Positions 61,706 through 64,000 of a stretch of 64,000 nt of DNA are shown here, in pieces; within the stretch, counting starts at the first letter, position 1, and each line of letters begins with the position of its first letter. The translations under genes were made by a program, and so were the position numbers. Where the stretch lies: NCBI RefSeq assembly GCF_040802235.1, contig NC_133156.1, positions 25,129,343-25,193,342 on the forward strand, given 5' to 3'. Under the pieces are notes generated by a model that was given only the letters and a program-made list of their open reading frames with translations, had not been told where the DNA came from and searched no databases. This DNA is from Manis javanica (lineage: Eukaryota > Chordata > Mammalia > Pholidota > Manidae).

Positions 61706-61810
61706 TTTATATGGAATGCTTCATGAATTTGCATGTCATCCTTGCACAGGGGCCATGCTAATCTCTCTGTATCTTTCCAGTTTCAGTATATGTGCTGCTG
61801 GAGCAAGCAC
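61706..61810 (-). pseudogene. RNU6: U6 snRNA retro-pseudogene
   Basis: U6 is the catalytic spliceosomal snRNA, transcribed by RNA polymerase III. Read on the minus strand from 61,810: gtgcttgctccagcagcaca, tatactgaaactgg, gatacagagagattagcatgg, cccctgtgcaaggatgacat, gcaaattcatgaagcattcc. This follows U6 along its full length with scattered substitutions and a deleted base in the ACAGAGA-proximal region. It ends in an A-containing sequence and not a clean T-run. A 13-bp direct repeat (agataagcacttt) at 61,691-61,703 and 61,812-61,824 flanks it, the target-site duplication of an L1-driven insertion. No proximal sequence element or TATA box seen, so it is not expected to be transcribed. Confidence 0.93.
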
Positions 61811-61811
61811 T

Positions 61812-61824
61812 AGATAAGCACTTT
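61812..61824. repeat. Target-site duplication of U6 retrocopy, right copy
   Basis: agataagcacttt, the second copy of the 13-bp direct repeat. Confidence 0.88.
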
Positions 61825-61995
61825 TGAAAAAAATATTTAAAGATATCCTAGAATTTCTTTTAGAGGTAATGGGACTTAGCCCAAAGCAATTTTGATCTGC
61901 AAATTTAGCTTCTAATTTTGACTCTAAAATTATAGTGGAATTTAAAAAGGAAGGTTGCTTGGAGCAGCAATGATCACACATGTCATCATTAGCTA

Positions 61996-64000
<2,005 letters not shown>

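Overview
The window is eukaryotic and reads as a placental mammal. It has an L1 LINE with ORF1 and ORF2 remnants, ancient L2, MIR and L1M fossils, a U6 snRNA retrocopy, an ERV-derived poly(A) retroposon, and spliced exons of the vertebrate gene FRY. I cannot fix the species from sequence alone. No intact protein-coding gene is present. Nearly every open frame is a by-product of repeats or of GC-rich sequence.

Positions 1-28,067 are a head-to-tail macrosatellite with a unit of about 6.93 kb. Equivalent points lie at 1, 6,936, 13,854, 20,786 and 27,774, giving four full-length periods plus a truncated fifth. Each unit is a patchwork of about ten diverged copies of an L1 3' end, separated by AAAT, GATA, AATG, ACAT and GGAA tetranucleotide runs. 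Five copies carry the L1 3' UTR in the normal direction (D). Five carry it inverted inside otherwise direct flanks (I). D and I copies sit next to each other in pairs, so the array is full of imperfect inverted repeats. Each unit also holds an old L1M ORF2 fragment, a roughly 200-bp non-L1 segment, and a roughly 580-bp CpG-island-like segment with a CGG tract of 7, 8, 8 and 9 repeats in units 1 to 4. Units 1-3 are nearly identical. The right half of unit 4, at the array edge, is clearly more diverged.

Positions 28,068-38,116 are a retroelement cluster. It contains a 40-bp scrap of L1 ORF2, a near full-length but dead L1 (28,108-34,103), two tandem copies of a 1.85-kb retroposon made of an env-like tail plus a 3' LTR ending in poly(A) (SVA-like in logic), and a short unidentified retrocopy with AATAAA and poly(A).

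Positions 39,009-62,590 hold an unprocessed pseudogene on the minus strand: eleven exons with introns that match the C-terminal half of FRY (furry homolog). The exon phases join correctly. However, two in-frame TAG codons, damaged splice sites around one exon, one GC donor and loss of a block of exons between 56,876 and 54,934 show that it is a decayed duplicate. Its introns contain L2, MIR and L1M fossils and a minus-strand U6 pseudogene with a 13-bp target-site duplication. No gene was seen in 62,591-64,000, which contains an antisense L2.
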